Of a stretch of 64,000 nucleotides of DNA, positions 1 through 7,160 are shown in pieces. The notes beneath the pieces are model-generated. The model was not told the origin of the DNA, searched no databases, and worked only from the letters and a program-made list of their open reading frames with translations. This DNA comes from Pseudorhodobacter ferrugineus DSM 5888 (GTDB taxonomy: Bacteria; Pseudomonadota; Alphaproteobacteria; Rhodobacterales; Rhodobacteraceae). Both the position numbers and the translations under genes were made by a program. The DNA is taken from assembly GCF_000420745.1 (NCBI RefSeq), contig NZ_ATVN01000002.1, forward strand, positions 124,001 to 188,000, written 5' to 3'. Within the stretch, counting starts at the first letter, position 1. Each line of letters opens with the position of its first letter.

Positions 1-1
1 C

Positions 2-160
2 GCAGGCGAAGGTATGGGGTTGAAATCCGACCCGCAGGCCGAAATTGTGTCAATGGGCGCGTTACGGGGCAAATCCTGTTCATCTTGCGGCAGCTATGAA
101 TTGCGGATGGTCGAAGGTTGCATGACCTGTGCGGATTGTGGATTCTCGAAATGCGGGTGA
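2..160 (+). CDS. nrdJ: C-terminal end of adenosylcobalamin-dependent ribonucleotide reductase (class II), partial
   Basis: Only the last 52 residues lie in the window; the gene enters from the left edge. The reading frame ends in a cysteine-rich tail with CSSC, then CMTC, then ADCGFSKCG before TGA. This zinc-ribbon-like tail is characteristic of the long class II ribonucleotide reductases of alphaproteobacteria, which reduce ribonucleotides to deoxyribonucleotides with coenzyme B12, and whose C-terminal cysteines re-reduce the active site. The catalytic part cannot be seen. A strong terminator follows about 85 bp downstream, so the gene probably ends its transcription unit here. The identification rests on the tail alone but that tail is distinctive. 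Confidence 0.8.
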   Translation, partial: AGEGMGLKSDPQAEIVSMGALRGKSCSSCGSYELRMVEGCMTCADCGFSKCG

Positions 161-244
161 CGGGTAGGTGGCTTACTGTCAGACACTGTAAATAACTGCC
201 ATTAACCCCACTTTTCTGCCATTGGGGCACATAAAAACTGCCAT

Positions 245-275
245 CGCCCGCCGTCCTGGCGGGCGTTTTATTTTA
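245..275 (+). terminator. Rho-independent terminator after nrdJ
   Basis: A perfect 8-bp stem, CGCCCGCC at 245-252 with GGCGGGCG at 258-265, closes a 5-nt loop and is followed directly by TTTTATTTTAT. It sits about 85 bp after the nrdJ stop codon. Confidence 0.85.
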
Positions 276-643
276 TAATCATAGGCTTAATTGATTATCG
301 CAGACGCGATCGCCAGATGCCCGAACGAGCGGCTAGCGCGACCCGCTCCCATTGACTGGGACGCCCAACCCCGGCAGGTACACGACAGACCCGGGTCTTT
401 TCACACCAACCTCATCACCTGCACCAAAAGCGCGGTGACTTGACGCCGCCTTGTGCGACGCCGGAACGAAAGGCTCACCCATGTCCCAGCAGGCTGGATC
501 GTCGGGGCCGCCAGCAATCAAGATATGATCGACAAGCCAAGACTCCAAGCCACGGCCCTAGGCCCAGATATTGACCTAGATCTGATCCATTTGCACAACG
601 ACGCCAGCGGTCAGGAACAACCCAGCCATCGGGATGTGACACC
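276..643. other. Intergenic stretch with no recognisable gene
   Basis: Short open frames exist on both strands here (for example 333-548 minus and 453-656 plus), but none has a clear ribosome binding site or a family I recognise. The stretch lies between the nrdJ terminator and the first insertion-sequence remnant, so it may be the decayed edge of the mobile-element island. Confidence 0.4.
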
Positions 644-785
644 TAGGGGCTGTTGACGTTAACCTTGTCTGAATGATTGTTGCCGCGATTGGAATGAAGG
701 CTTTGAAGCTCTGGTCTGTTTTGCAGGAACGCATCGCTCTCCCTCTGTTTTCCTTCAGTTTGCCGAAGTAATTTTCGATAAGGAG
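644..785 (-). mobile_element. Remnant of an IS5-family (IS427-like) element, C-terminal transposase end
   Basis: Read on the minus strand the frame gives IENYFGKLKENRG, then SCKTDQSFKAF, then IAATIIQTR, matching the extreme C-terminus of IS5-family transposases, where the glutamate of the DDE triad precedes an F-x-x-LK segment. The element end is probably at GGGGCTGTTGACG near 646, just inside a CTAG, which is the usual target of the IS427 subgroup. Only about 45 residues remain. The rest of the gene is missing to the right, where the IS110-type element begins at about 798, so the IS110-type element may have inserted into this older one. The subgroup is inferred from memory of the family. Confidence 0.6.
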
Positions 786-869
786 TGAACTGATGCGGTG
801 GATGCCCCCACCCAACGGCATCAATTGTGCCAAGATGGTTTTGTTGTAACCACCAAGAGGGAGGCATCC

Positions 870-1883
870 ATGTCGGAGATTAGCATATTGGCGATCGATC
901 TTGCCAAGAACAGTTTTCAGGTTTGCGGCGTCAAGGCCGATGGCGTCGCCGTTTTCAACAGATCAGTGTCGAGAACGCGGCTGATCCAGCTTTTGTCGGA
1001 TCAGAAGGCCTGTATTGTGGCGATGGAAGCGTGTGCCACGTCGCATTACTGGGGGCGGATGGCACAGGCACATGGCCATGAAGTGCGTATTATCCCCGCG
1101 ATTTATGTCAAACCCTTCGTGAAACGGCAGAAGAACGATTTTGCCGACGCAGCGGCAATTGCGGAGGCCGCGTCCCGCCCCAGCATGAGTTTCGTGGCGG
1201 TGAAGAGTGCCGAGAAGCAAGGGCGAGCCGTGGCATTCAGGACGCATCAAAGCTTTGTGCGGTAACGCACGCAGCTGATCAATGCGCTCAGGGGCCATCT
1301 GGCCGAGTTCGGTTTGGTCGCGCCAAAAGGTCCTGCTTATTTGAAGGTTCTGCAATCAGCCTTGAATGGGCCGCAGGTTGATTTGCCCACAGTCGTGCGC
1401 GAGATGGGGCAGCTTTATCTGCGGCAAATAGATCAACTGACAGAGATTATCACGCGTCTGGCCGATGAACTGGAAGCCGCGACAAAAACCGATTGCGAGT
1501 TGCGGCGCCTTTGCACCGTGCCGGGCATCGGTCCAGTAACCGCTGGTGCCATCGCGGCGTTCGCCCCAAACCTTGAGACCTTCGACAGTGGCCGGAACTT
1601 TGCTGCATGGTTGGGTTTGGTGCCGCGACAACACTCGACCGGCGGTAAGACCCGCCTTGGCGCTGTCAGTAAAATGGGTCAATGTGACATCCGTAAGCTG
1701 CTAATCGTCGGGGCCATGAGCGTGATCCGCTGGGTTGTGCGTAGAGGCGGCAGCACTAGCCGGTGGCTGGCCAATATCGTCGCGCGCAAGCCTCGAATGG
1801 TTGCCGCAGTTGCTTTGGCCAACAAGATGGCCCGGATGGTTTGGGCCATGACGACGAAAGGCGAGGACTATAGAATAGCGTAA
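870..1883 (+). pseudogene. IS110/IS1111-family transposase with a premature stop codon
   Basis: The frame starts at ATG 870 (AIDLAKNSF, with the first RuvC-fold aspartate) and includes AMEACATSHYWGR and KNDFADAAA, which supply the other acidic residues of the DEDD site. It is cut by TAA at 1263-1265 after RTHQSFVR. The same frame continues directly with RTQLINALRGHLAEFG and the C-terminal domain: GIGPVTAGAI, then STGGKTRLGAVSKMG, which carries the family's catalytic serine region, ending at 1883. A single CAA-to-TAA change would explain the break, since a glutamine is usual there. Everything else looks intact at about 337 residues, so inactivation is probably recent. An upstream extension to 798 is open but lies over the element end. 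Confidence 0.85.
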
Positions 1884-2149
1884 CCCCGAGTCGCGAGGCG
1901 CGGGGTTACGCTGTAGGCCGCAAGGCCTGGGCAAGGTGATCGACAGACGGAGTAAGCGACACGGACTTCAAAGTTCAAGACAGGAAAACCCAGGCCCGGG
2001 GCTCGAGCGTTACAGCTCTCTGAACCGATGTGGGTCCAGTCTTCCGAACAGCATACTGGCCCGTGGCGTCATAAAGGCCACAATTTTGAGGCCTGACACA
2101 CGACCGATTGAAGCCCAGCAGAAATGTCGAAAAATCAACTTGCAAAACA
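1878..2149 (+). ncRNA. Candidate bridge (seek) RNA region of the IS1111-type element
   Basis: About 270 nt of non-coding sequence separate the transposase stop from the right inverted repeat, while the left non-coding end has only 72 nt. In the IS1111 group the guide RNA that pairs with target and donor DNA is encoded in this downstream region (established for the family). The sequence shows an 11-bp perfect hairpin, GCGTAACCCCG at 1878-1888 with CGGGGTTACGC at 1901-1911, which overlaps the stop codon, followed by AGGCC-GCAA-GGCCT at 1915-1928, a stem with a GNRA-type loop. RNA boundaries and guide loops are inferred only from position and structure. Confidence 0.45.
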
Positions 2150-2465
2150 GGGGGCATCCACACACGCCCCGGGTTTACCGGAGACGTTCAAGCTGATTAA
2201 GGATGAGGGCTATGGAAAAGAGTAAGACATCAAACCGCTATTCACCTGAAATGCGGGCGCGTGCCGTTCGCATGGTGCTGGAGCATCAAGGCTCCTAAGA
2301 AACGCGATCTGCGGCGGCCGCTGCGATTGGCCCCGCTGCCCTGCAGCGTATGTTTACATGCGCGGAGGGGACGATTGGCTGCATCCTTGAGGTATTAAGG
2401 GTCTGGGTTCGGCAGGCCGAAAAGGACACCTACGTCTCAACATGGCAGGGCTTCGTTTACGTTGC

Positions 2466-2510
2466 CTCTCGCCATTGGGCTCGAACCAATGGCGCCTTCA
2501 ATGGCTCGAT
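2466..2510 (-). repeat. Short palindromic unit, copy A, inserted in the IS3 remnant
   Basis: Read on the minus strand the unit has three related arms: GCCATTG (2505-2499), GCCATTGG (2493-2486) and CCAATGGC (2478-2471), so the third arm can pair with either of the others. It interrupts the orfB frame between FVYVA and IDTFANRIV. It is about 85% identical to copy B at 2816-2858, which lies on the opposite strand. Where the two differ inside arms 1 and 3, the changes are complementary, which suggests a maintained hairpin. Confidence 0.65.
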
Positions 2511-2618
2511 GATCGACACCTTCGCCAACCGCATTGTCGCCTGCGTGATTTGCACGCAAATTCCTTCCGTGTAACAGCATGGAGGGCGTCGCGGTCTGCA
2601 AAGACCGACTTCGTTCTC

Positions 2619-2650
2619 CCCTCTCATCGCTGCAAGCAGCGATGAGAGGG
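2619..2650. repeat. Perfect 15-bp inverted repeat inserted in the IS3 remnant
   Basis: CCCTCTCATCGCTGC at 2619-2633 and its exact reverse complement at 2636-2650 are separated by two bases. The hairpin interrupts the transposase frame between KTDFVL and DALEQAL, which are adjacent in intact family members as I recall them. It has no run of T and no gene ends here, so it is not an ordinary terminator. Confidence 0.8.
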
Positions 2651-2815
2651 CAATGGATGCACTTGAACAGGCACTTTACGCCCGCCGTCCGTCTCATCAG
2701 GGCGGGTTGATCCACCACAGCGACAGGGGAAGCCAATGCGTCTCGATCCGATATGCCGAGCGTTTGGGAAAAGTGGGCATTGACCCATCCGTTGGCAGCG
2801 TCGGCGACGCCTATG

Positions 2816-2858
2816 ATCGAGCCAGTGGACGCCATTGGTTCAAGACCACTGGCGAGGG
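2816..2858 (+). repeat. Short palindromic unit, copy B, inserted in the IS3 remnant
   Basis: Arms are GCCAGTGG (2821-2828), GCCATTGG (2831-2838) and CCACTGGC (2846-2853). Arms 1 and 3 pair perfectly over 8 bp. The unit splits the conserved YDNALAETINGL segment of the IS3 transposase. It is homologous to copy A at 2466-2510 but inverted; the shared core includes ATCGAGCCA, CGCCATTGGTTC and TGGCGAG. Confidence 0.65.
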
Positions 2859-2979
2859 CTTTGGCCGAGACCATCAACGGCCTTTACAAAACCGAGGTCA
2901 TCCGGCGGCGCAGTTCATGGAAAACAATGGAGCAGGTCGCCTTGTAATCCCTCAAATGGCCTTACGGCCCCACTCGGCA

Positions 2980-2998
2980 GATTTGGCTAGGCCAAATC
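2980..2998. repeat. 8-bp inverted repeat within a further insertion in the IS3 remnant
   Basis: GATTTGGC at 2980-2987 and GCCAAATC at 2991-2998 flank TAG. They lie in about 95 bp of foreign sequence (roughly 2946-3040) that separates the orfB segment ending MEQVAL from VDWFNNRR, segments that are close together in intact family members. Confidence 0.6.
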
Positions 2999-3182
2999 CA
3001 CCTGCCGGGCAACGGATACAAGCATCGCCCACCGGTTAACAGGTCGACTGGTTCAACAACCGCCGCCTGCTTGAGCCTGTCGGAAACATCCCACCGGCCG
3101 AAGCAGAGGAGGCCTTCTTTGCAAACCTGAACACACTCGATATGGTCGCGTAACACGAACTAATTGGTCTCCGGTAAACGCG

Positions 3183-3683
3183 GCGCAGTTCATTCCTCTG
3201 CTCAAAGCCCCGTTCCGCAAGCGCCTGAAGCAGGTTGAGCGCGATCTCGTGCAAGTCGCTGCGGCCGTTCTGAGCGTAATTGCACAGGATGAAGGCCTGT
3301 CAGAAAGCACGAAAATCCTCAGCAGCATTCGTGGGGTTGCTACAGTGACTGCCTGCGCGATGCTGACAGAGATGCCCGAACTCGGGACGATTTCAGGCAA
3401 GCAGGCGGCATCTCTGGCTGGCTGGGTTCCTATGTCTCGCCAATCTGGAACTTGGCAGGGACGCGAGCACATTCGCGGTGGTCGCGCAGTAATGCGACGA
3501 TCCTTATATTTTCCGGCAGTGGTCGCAACACGCTTCAACCCCGATATGAAGGTGAAATATGATCAGTTCGTTGCATCAGGAACGTGCAAGAAACTGGCGA
3601 TAACTGCAATCATGCGCAAGCTTCTCGTTATGGCAAATTCACTCCTGCGAGATCGCAGAAAATGGGTCGATATGCGTCCCTGA
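3183..3683 (+). pseudogene. Truncated IS110-family transposase (C-terminal part)
   Basis: The frame reads AQFIPLLKAPFRKRLKQVERDL, then ILSSIRGVATVTACAMLTEMPELG, then GKQAASLAGWVPMSRQSGTWQGREHIRGGRAVMRRSLY, and ends at 3683. This is the C-terminal transposase domain of the IS110 family, with the glycine-rich helix-hairpin-helix segment and the catalytic-serine region. The N-terminal RuvC-like domain is missing because the frame begins directly at the right end of the IS3 element. It differs in sequence from the transposase at 870-1883, so it came from a separate element. Confidence 0.8.
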
Positions 3684-4067
3684 TCGATACGGATACTCAT
3701 GGTTTGCCTGCAAACCACTGCCGGGCAGCGGTGCTCTGGACTGTTGCCGATCCAGATCGAGCACGCCTACGAGATGGGCACAGCGGAATTGCTCTTGAAC
3801 CAGCATCATGTTGGCAGCCAACGCGCAGGCCACGGACCGAAGCATGCACTTGGGGTGATCTCAGAAGAGGGCAGCAGAGATAGCAGAACGGCACAGAAAA
3901 AACTGTGATCAAATGCACAATCAGGCGGTCGGCTGCCTATGCCAAAAAGCGCTTGACTGGGACGACCCCGTTACCGAAGTCCTGACGCTAGTAACAATCG
4001 ATAGCAAAGACTGCAGCTGGCGACACGCAGCCAAGATCGGGCGCAGGCCCGGCCAGAACCGGACGCG
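3684..4067. other. Probable right-end non-coding remnant of the second IS110-type element, then featureless spacer
   Basis: No convincing gene lies here. Short frames on both strands overlap each other and lack binding sites. By analogy with other IS110 elements the first 270 bp or so (to about 3970) may be the downstream non-coding end that carries a guide RNA, but I found no second inverted repeat to define it. The remainder is spacer before the convergent rsuA-like gene. Confidence 0.35.
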
Positions 4068-4802
4068 CTACTGAAAGATCAAGGCAATTTCGTCGTCGTT
4101 CAGCAGTTTCCACTGACCGGGGGCCAGGTCATCTGGTAACGAAAGCCCTCCCAAACTTTCACGGTGCAGGTCCTCGACATGGTTGCCCGTGGCCGCAAAC
4201 ATCCGGCGCACTTGGTGGTAACGGCCTTCGGTCACCGACAGCAGGGCTTCGGTGTCTGATACGACTTGCAATGTGGCAGGGGCCAGCGGTTTTTCTTCAC
4301 CCTCCAGCATCATATCGCCCGTGGCAAACAGCGCGGCCTCGTTGCCCGTCAGGGGGCGGGCCAGTTTGGCGCGGTAGGTCTTTGTGACATGGCGCTTGGG
4401 GCTGATGACGCGGTGCAAAAGGTCGCCATCATCGGTCAGCAGCAAAAGCCCCGAGGTCTGCTTGTCCAAACGCCCGATGGTCGAAATTGCAGGCGTGCGC
4501 GACCGCCAGCGCAAGGGCAAAATATCATAAACCAGCGCGCCGACCTCTTTGTGCGAACAGGTCATGCCCAAGGGTTTGTTCAGCAAAATGTACAGGCCTG
4601 CGATCGGGTCCAGCGGTTCCCCCTCGATGGTCATGCGGGTCGGCAAATCTGGCGTCACAGGGATACGCTTGGTGGCATCCATCAGCCTGTTCCCATCCAG
4701 CCGGATCCTGCCCGATTTGCCCAGCCGTGCCACCTCATTACGTGACCCATAGCCCATTGAGGACAAAAGCTTGTCCACGCGAGAGGTTGGAATTTTTGCC
4801 AT
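4068..4802 (-). CDS. rsuA: Small-subunit rRNA pseudouridine synthase, RsuA/RluB/E/F family
   Basis: This 244-residue protein isomerises a specific uridine in rRNA to pseudouridine. An S4 RNA-binding domain occupies about residues 6-55 (SRVDKLLSSMGYGSRNEV), and the catalytic domain contains GRLDKQTSGLLLLTDDG with the nucleophilic aspartate near residue 113. ILLNKPLGMTCSHK and EGRYHQVRRMFAATGNHV are the other family motifs. I chose ATG 4802 because GAGGAC lies at a suitable distance; the frame stays open upstream and ATG 4817 is an alternative. The length and the S4 domain fit RsuA (16S rRNA position 516), but RluE/F-type relatives cannot be excluded. It is convergent with the insertion-sequence island. 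Confidence 0.8.
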   Translation of the reverse strand: MAKIPTSRVDKLLSSMGYGSRNEVARLGKSGRIRLDGNRLMDATKRIPVTPDLPTRMTIEGEPLDPIAGLYILLNKPLGMTCSHKEVGALVYDILPLRWRSRTPAISTIGRLDKQTSGLLLLTDDGDLLHRVISPKRHVTKTYRAKLARPLTGNEAALFATGDMMLEGEEKPLAPATLQVVSDTEALLSVTEGRYHQVRRMFAATGNHVEDLHRESLGGLSLPDDLAPGQWKLLNDDEIALIFQ

Positions 4803-5071
4803 AGCGTCTGTCCTCATCTGGCCCGAGGGGTGCTGTATGGCACGGCGCGCGCCTTGGCGATACCGCTGTTGTGCCCTTGACGGCTGACGCCACCACCCAA
4901 AACGTGGTGGTAACACCTTGATTGCGCGGTCGTTATGGTCTTTTCTGGGGGCCAGAAATCGCGACAGCCTGTGAAAGGGTGGGATGCCCCTTGACGCTGG
5001 CCGCAATAGGCCTGCCTGATGCCGCGACCAACCCAGCCGCAGCTTTGCCGCAACAGCCCCAAGAGGACCTC

Positions 5072-5521
5072 ATGTTCAAAAACTGGCAGCAAGAAAAAGC
5101 AACATCGGCTTTGATCGACGCCGCACAGGCGATGGCGGACAAGTTGGAAACCTCGAAGCCGCATTTCACCGAAAGCCATGCGGCCTTTGCGCAGGTTTGG
5201 GCAGCGACGTATCTTTTGAAAGATCAGGATCTTTACACCCTAAGCCTTTGGAAATCGGACGTTTTGAAGAAATTCATTCGCGCCGCCGAAACCAAAATCG
5301 AAGCCCTGCGCAAAAAACGGGACTATGATAGCAGCGATGGGCTGGCCGTCTGGCTTCATACTGCCCGTGCCATTACCGAACCCCGCATTGCTCCGCCCGT
5401 GCGCCATATCTGGCAAATGCTGATGGATATCGGGCCAAATGCCGATGCGATGGCGGATGATCTGCTGCAAGATGCGGGCCTGCCCGCACGCACGGCCCGC
5501 CGCATCCCGCAAGGGTTTTGA
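5072..5521 (+). CDS. Conserved protein of unknown function, about 149 residues
   Basis: I do not recognise a named family. The protein is mostly helical by composition, with many alanines and charged residues and no signal peptide or membrane segment. Notable stretches are FAQVWAATYLLKDQDLYTLSLWKSD and AETKIEALRKKRDYDSS, which look like packed helices. The start at ATG 5072 follows AAGAGGACC, a good ribosome binding site; the open frame upstream to 4922 overlaps the rsuA upstream region and is not needed. It is convergent with the ABC permease gene, whose stop codon lies only 10 bp away. Codon use resembles the neighbouring genes, so it is probably a real lineage-specific gene. Confidence 0.6.
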   Translation: MFKNWQQEKATSALIDAAQAMADKLETSKPHFTESHAAFAQVWAATYLLKDQDLYTLSLWKSDVLKKFIRAAETKIEALRKKRDYDSSDGLAVWLHTARAITEPRIAPPVRHIWQMLMDIGPNADAMADDLLQDAGLPARTARRIPQGF

Positions 5522-5530
5522 CGGCTGCCG

Positions 5531-6268
5531 TTACCCCCGCTCGTCCGTTTTCATACGCCGTTCCAGCCAGCGCACCCCAGCCGACACGATCAGGATCAGC
5601 ACCAGATATTCCAGCACCAAAACTGTGTAAATTTCCAACGGGCGGTATTCGGATACGACCAGTTCATTCGCCTTGCGCGTCAATTCCTGCATGCCGATCA
5701 CCGACACCAGAGACGACATTTTCAGCATATAAACCAATTGGTTGCCCAACGCGGGCAGAATGCGCCGGATCGCTTGGGGCAAGATCACATAGCGCATCGT
5801 ATCGCGGTAGCCCAAGCTGACGGAATAGGCCGCCTCATACTGCCCGCGCGAAATGCTTTGAATGCCCGCGCGGAAAATTTCCGCCTGAAAGGCACTGTCT
5901 GACAGCGCGAGCGCCAGCACACCCGCCCAAAACACGCCAATCGTGATGCCTGTCACCGGCGGCAACCCGTAGTAAACCCACAAGATCAGCACCAAAATCG
6001 GCACCGACCGCACCACCTCGACATAAGATCGGCTTAACCCTCGCAACCATTTGTTCGGCGACAGGCCGGGCAAGGCCACGAGCAACCCCACCACAATCGA
6101 AATGGCAATCGCCGTGGCCGAAAGCTGCACGGTATACACCAACCCCGACAGCATGAATTTCAGGTTTATCCACCCCTGCGGCGTTGCGGGGTTGACCACA
6201 TACCAGCCCCAATTGCCCGAACAGCCCGACAATAACAAAAGCGACGACAGCAATGTGAAAATGCGCAT
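5531..6268 (-). CDS. Polar amino-acid ABC transporter permease (HisM/GlnP family)
   Basis: A 245-residue inner-membrane permease. Hydrophobic segments near residues 5-20, 35-65, 85-110, 185-200 and 210-235 surround the family's cytoplasmic coupling loop, EAAYSVSLGYRDTMRYVILPQAIRRILPALGNQ, which contacts the ATPase. SYVEVVRSVPILVLI is the usual entry motif of polar amino-acid permeases. The N-terminus has LLSGCSGN, which looks like a lipobox but is more likely part of the first membrane segment. It lies 10 bp downstream of its ATPase gene in the same direction, and the binding protein is encoded divergently. Only one permease gene is present, so the channel is probably a homodimer. The substrate is not evident. 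Confidence 0.85.
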   Translation of the reverse strand: MRIFTLLSSLLLLSGCSGNWGWYVVNPATPQGWINLKFMLSGLVYTVQLSATAIAISIVVGLLVALPGLSPNKWLRGLSRSYVEVVRSVPILVLILWVYYGLPPVTGITIGVFWAGVLALALSDSAFQAEIFRAGIQSISRGQYEAAYSVSLGYRDTMRYVILPQAIRRILPALGNQLVYMLKMSSLVSVIGMQELTRKANELVVSEYRPLEIYTVLVLEYLVLILIVSAGVRWLERRMKTDERG

Positions 6269-6278
6269 GACCGCCCCC

Positions 6279-7037
6279 TTAGTGGTTCAGAATTTTTTGC
6301 AGGAAATCCTGCGCCCGCGCAGATTTAGGCGCGGTGAAAAACGTCTCGGGCGGGGCCACCTCGACAATCTCGCCGAAATCCATGAACACCATGCGGTCGG
6401 CCACACGGCGCGCGAAACCCATTTCATGCGTGACCACCAGCATGGTCATCCCCGTTTCCGCCAGTTCCGCCATCACGTCCAGCACCTCGGAAATCATCTC
6501 GGGGTCAAGGGCGCTGGTGGGTTCGTCAAACAGCATAATCTCGGGTTCCATGCACAAAGACCGCGCAATTGCCACCCGCTGCTGCTGGCCACCCGACAGT
6601 TGGCGCGGGTATTTATCGGCTTGTTCGGGAATGCGCACGCGCGCCAGATAGCGCAGCGCAATCTCGCGCGCCGCAGTGGCAGACATGCCCCGCCCGCGCA
6701 TCGGCCCCAGCATCAGGTTTTCGATCACGGTCAAATGCGGAAACAGGTTGAACTGCTGAAACACCATCCCGACCCGCCCGCGAACCGCCGCAAGGCTGGC
6801 GCGGTCCACACCAACCCGCAGCCCGTTCACAATAATGTCACCACTGCCATAGGCCTCCAGCCCGTTTATGCAGCGGATCAGCGTGGACTTGCCCGAACCC
6901 GACGGCCCGCAAATCACGATCCGTTCGCCCTTGGCCACGTCCAAATTGATGTTTTTCAGCACTTGAAACGCATCGTAATGCTTGGAAACCTGTGCAAACT
7001 GAATAAAGGGGCCTTGTGCGCCCGCGGTTTGGTTCAT
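6279..7037 (-). CDS. Polar amino-acid ABC transporter ATP-binding protein (GlnQ family)
   Basis: A 252-residue ATPase that powers amino-acid import. It has Walker A (GPSGSGKST, about residues 44-52), the Q-loop [15 protein letters not shown], the signature [16 protein letters not shown], and Walker B with D-loop ([14 protein letters not shown]). The H-loop histidine is in [13 protein letters not shown] 7037 is preferred because AAAGGG lies about 8 bp upstream; a GTG at 7070 also opens the frame but overlaps a palindrome that looks like an operator. It heads an ATPase-permease unit divergent from the binding-protein gene at 7161, so the three genes probably form one transporter under shared control. 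Confidence 0.9.
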   Translation of the reverse strand: MNQTAGAQGPFIQFAQVSKHYDAFQVLKNINLDVAKGERIVICGPSGSGKSTLIRCINGLEAYGSGDIIVNGLRVGVDRASLAAVRGRVGMVFQQFNLFPHLTVIENLMLGPMRGRGMSATAAREIALRYLARVRIPEQADKYPRQLSGGQQQRVAIARSLCMEPEIMLFDEPTSALDPEMISEVLDVMAELAETGMTMLVVTHEMGFARRVADRMVFMDFGEIVEVAPPETFFTAPKSARAQDFLQKILNH

Positions 7038-7063
7038 GTTTTGCCCTTTGTTCTGCGCCAACC

Positions 7064-7077
7064 TTGACACGTGTCAA
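7064..7077. promoter_or_regulatory. Perfect 14-bp palindrome between divergent transporter genes, likely operator
   Basis: TTGACACGTGTCAA is a perfect palindrome 27 bp upstream of the ATPase start (7037) and 84 bp upstream of the binding-protein start (7161). Its position in the only divergent promoter region of this transporter fits a repressor or activator site. The regulator is not encoded next to it. Confidence 0.55.
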
Positions 7078-7160
7078 AAGGCCCTACCTAACCTTGCATC
7101 CCCCGCTGGCAACAGCAAGGATCAGCTTTTACACCGATAAGACCCCCAGGAGAGACGAAA

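Larger units (their letters stand above)
798..2161 (+). mobile_element. IS110-family insertion sequence of the IS1111 type
   Basis: The element is bounded by a 12-bp inverted repeat: GTGGATGCCCCC at 798-809 and GGGGGCATCCAC at 2150-2161. Short subterminal inverted repeats are a mark of the IS1111 subgroup. Between them lie a 72-bp left non-coding end, a transposase gene broken by one stop codon (870-1883), and a long right non-coding region of about 270 bp. The total of roughly 1.36 kb is normal for the family. Exact ends and the target site cannot be fixed, because these elements lack simple target duplications. It lies between an IS5-like remnant and an IS3-family remnant. Confidence 0.75.
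2212..3153 (+). pseudogene. IS3-family transposase orfA/orfB remnant, multiply interrupted
   Basis: OrfA starts at ATG 2212 (MEKSKTSNRYSPEMRARAV, a helix-turn-helix region), has TAA at 2296, then resumes with IGC and LRVWVRQAEKD. OrfB is recognisable from TYVSTWQGFVYVA, through DALEQALYARRPSHQGGLIHHSDRGSQ with the second catalytic aspartate, IDPSVGSVGD, and LAETINGLYKTEV with the catalytic glutamate, to VDWFNNRRLLEPVGNIPPAEAEE ending at TAA 3151-3153. The first aspartate segment is lost by deletion. Compared with the expected IS3 frame, foreign stretches of about 36 to 95 bp interrupt it near 2330-2366, 2466-2510, 2545-2585, 2616-2652, 2816-2858 and 2946-3040. Most have a palindromic core. 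The product cannot be functional. Confidence 0.8.
2173..3179 (+). mobile_element. Degenerate IS3-family element with both terminal inverted repeats
   Basis: Perfect 13-bp inverted repeats mark both ends: GTTTACCGGAGAC at 2173-2185 and GTCTCCGGTAAAC at 3167-3179. Inside are remains of orfA and orfB of an IS3-family (IS407-like) transposase. The element is about 1.0 kb, shorter than the usual 1.2 kb despite several insertions, because the part joining orfA to the first catalytic aspartate of orfB has been deleted. The flanks, IS110-type DNA on both sides, show no matching target duplication, so later rearrangement is likely. Confidence 0.8.

Noticed and set aside
453-656. Open frame of 67 codons near the left edge
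   Set aside because: It overlaps a frame on the other strand and runs into an IS5-like end; there is no binding site and no recognisable domain.
1901-1928. Terminator of the IS1111-type transposase
   Set aside because: The hairpins at 1878-1928 lack a T-run; their place in the element makes a structural RNA more likely.
1934-2196. Short open frames over the IS1111-type right end
   Set aside because: They cover the non-coding region that carries the hairpins and the inverted repeat, and have no coding signature.
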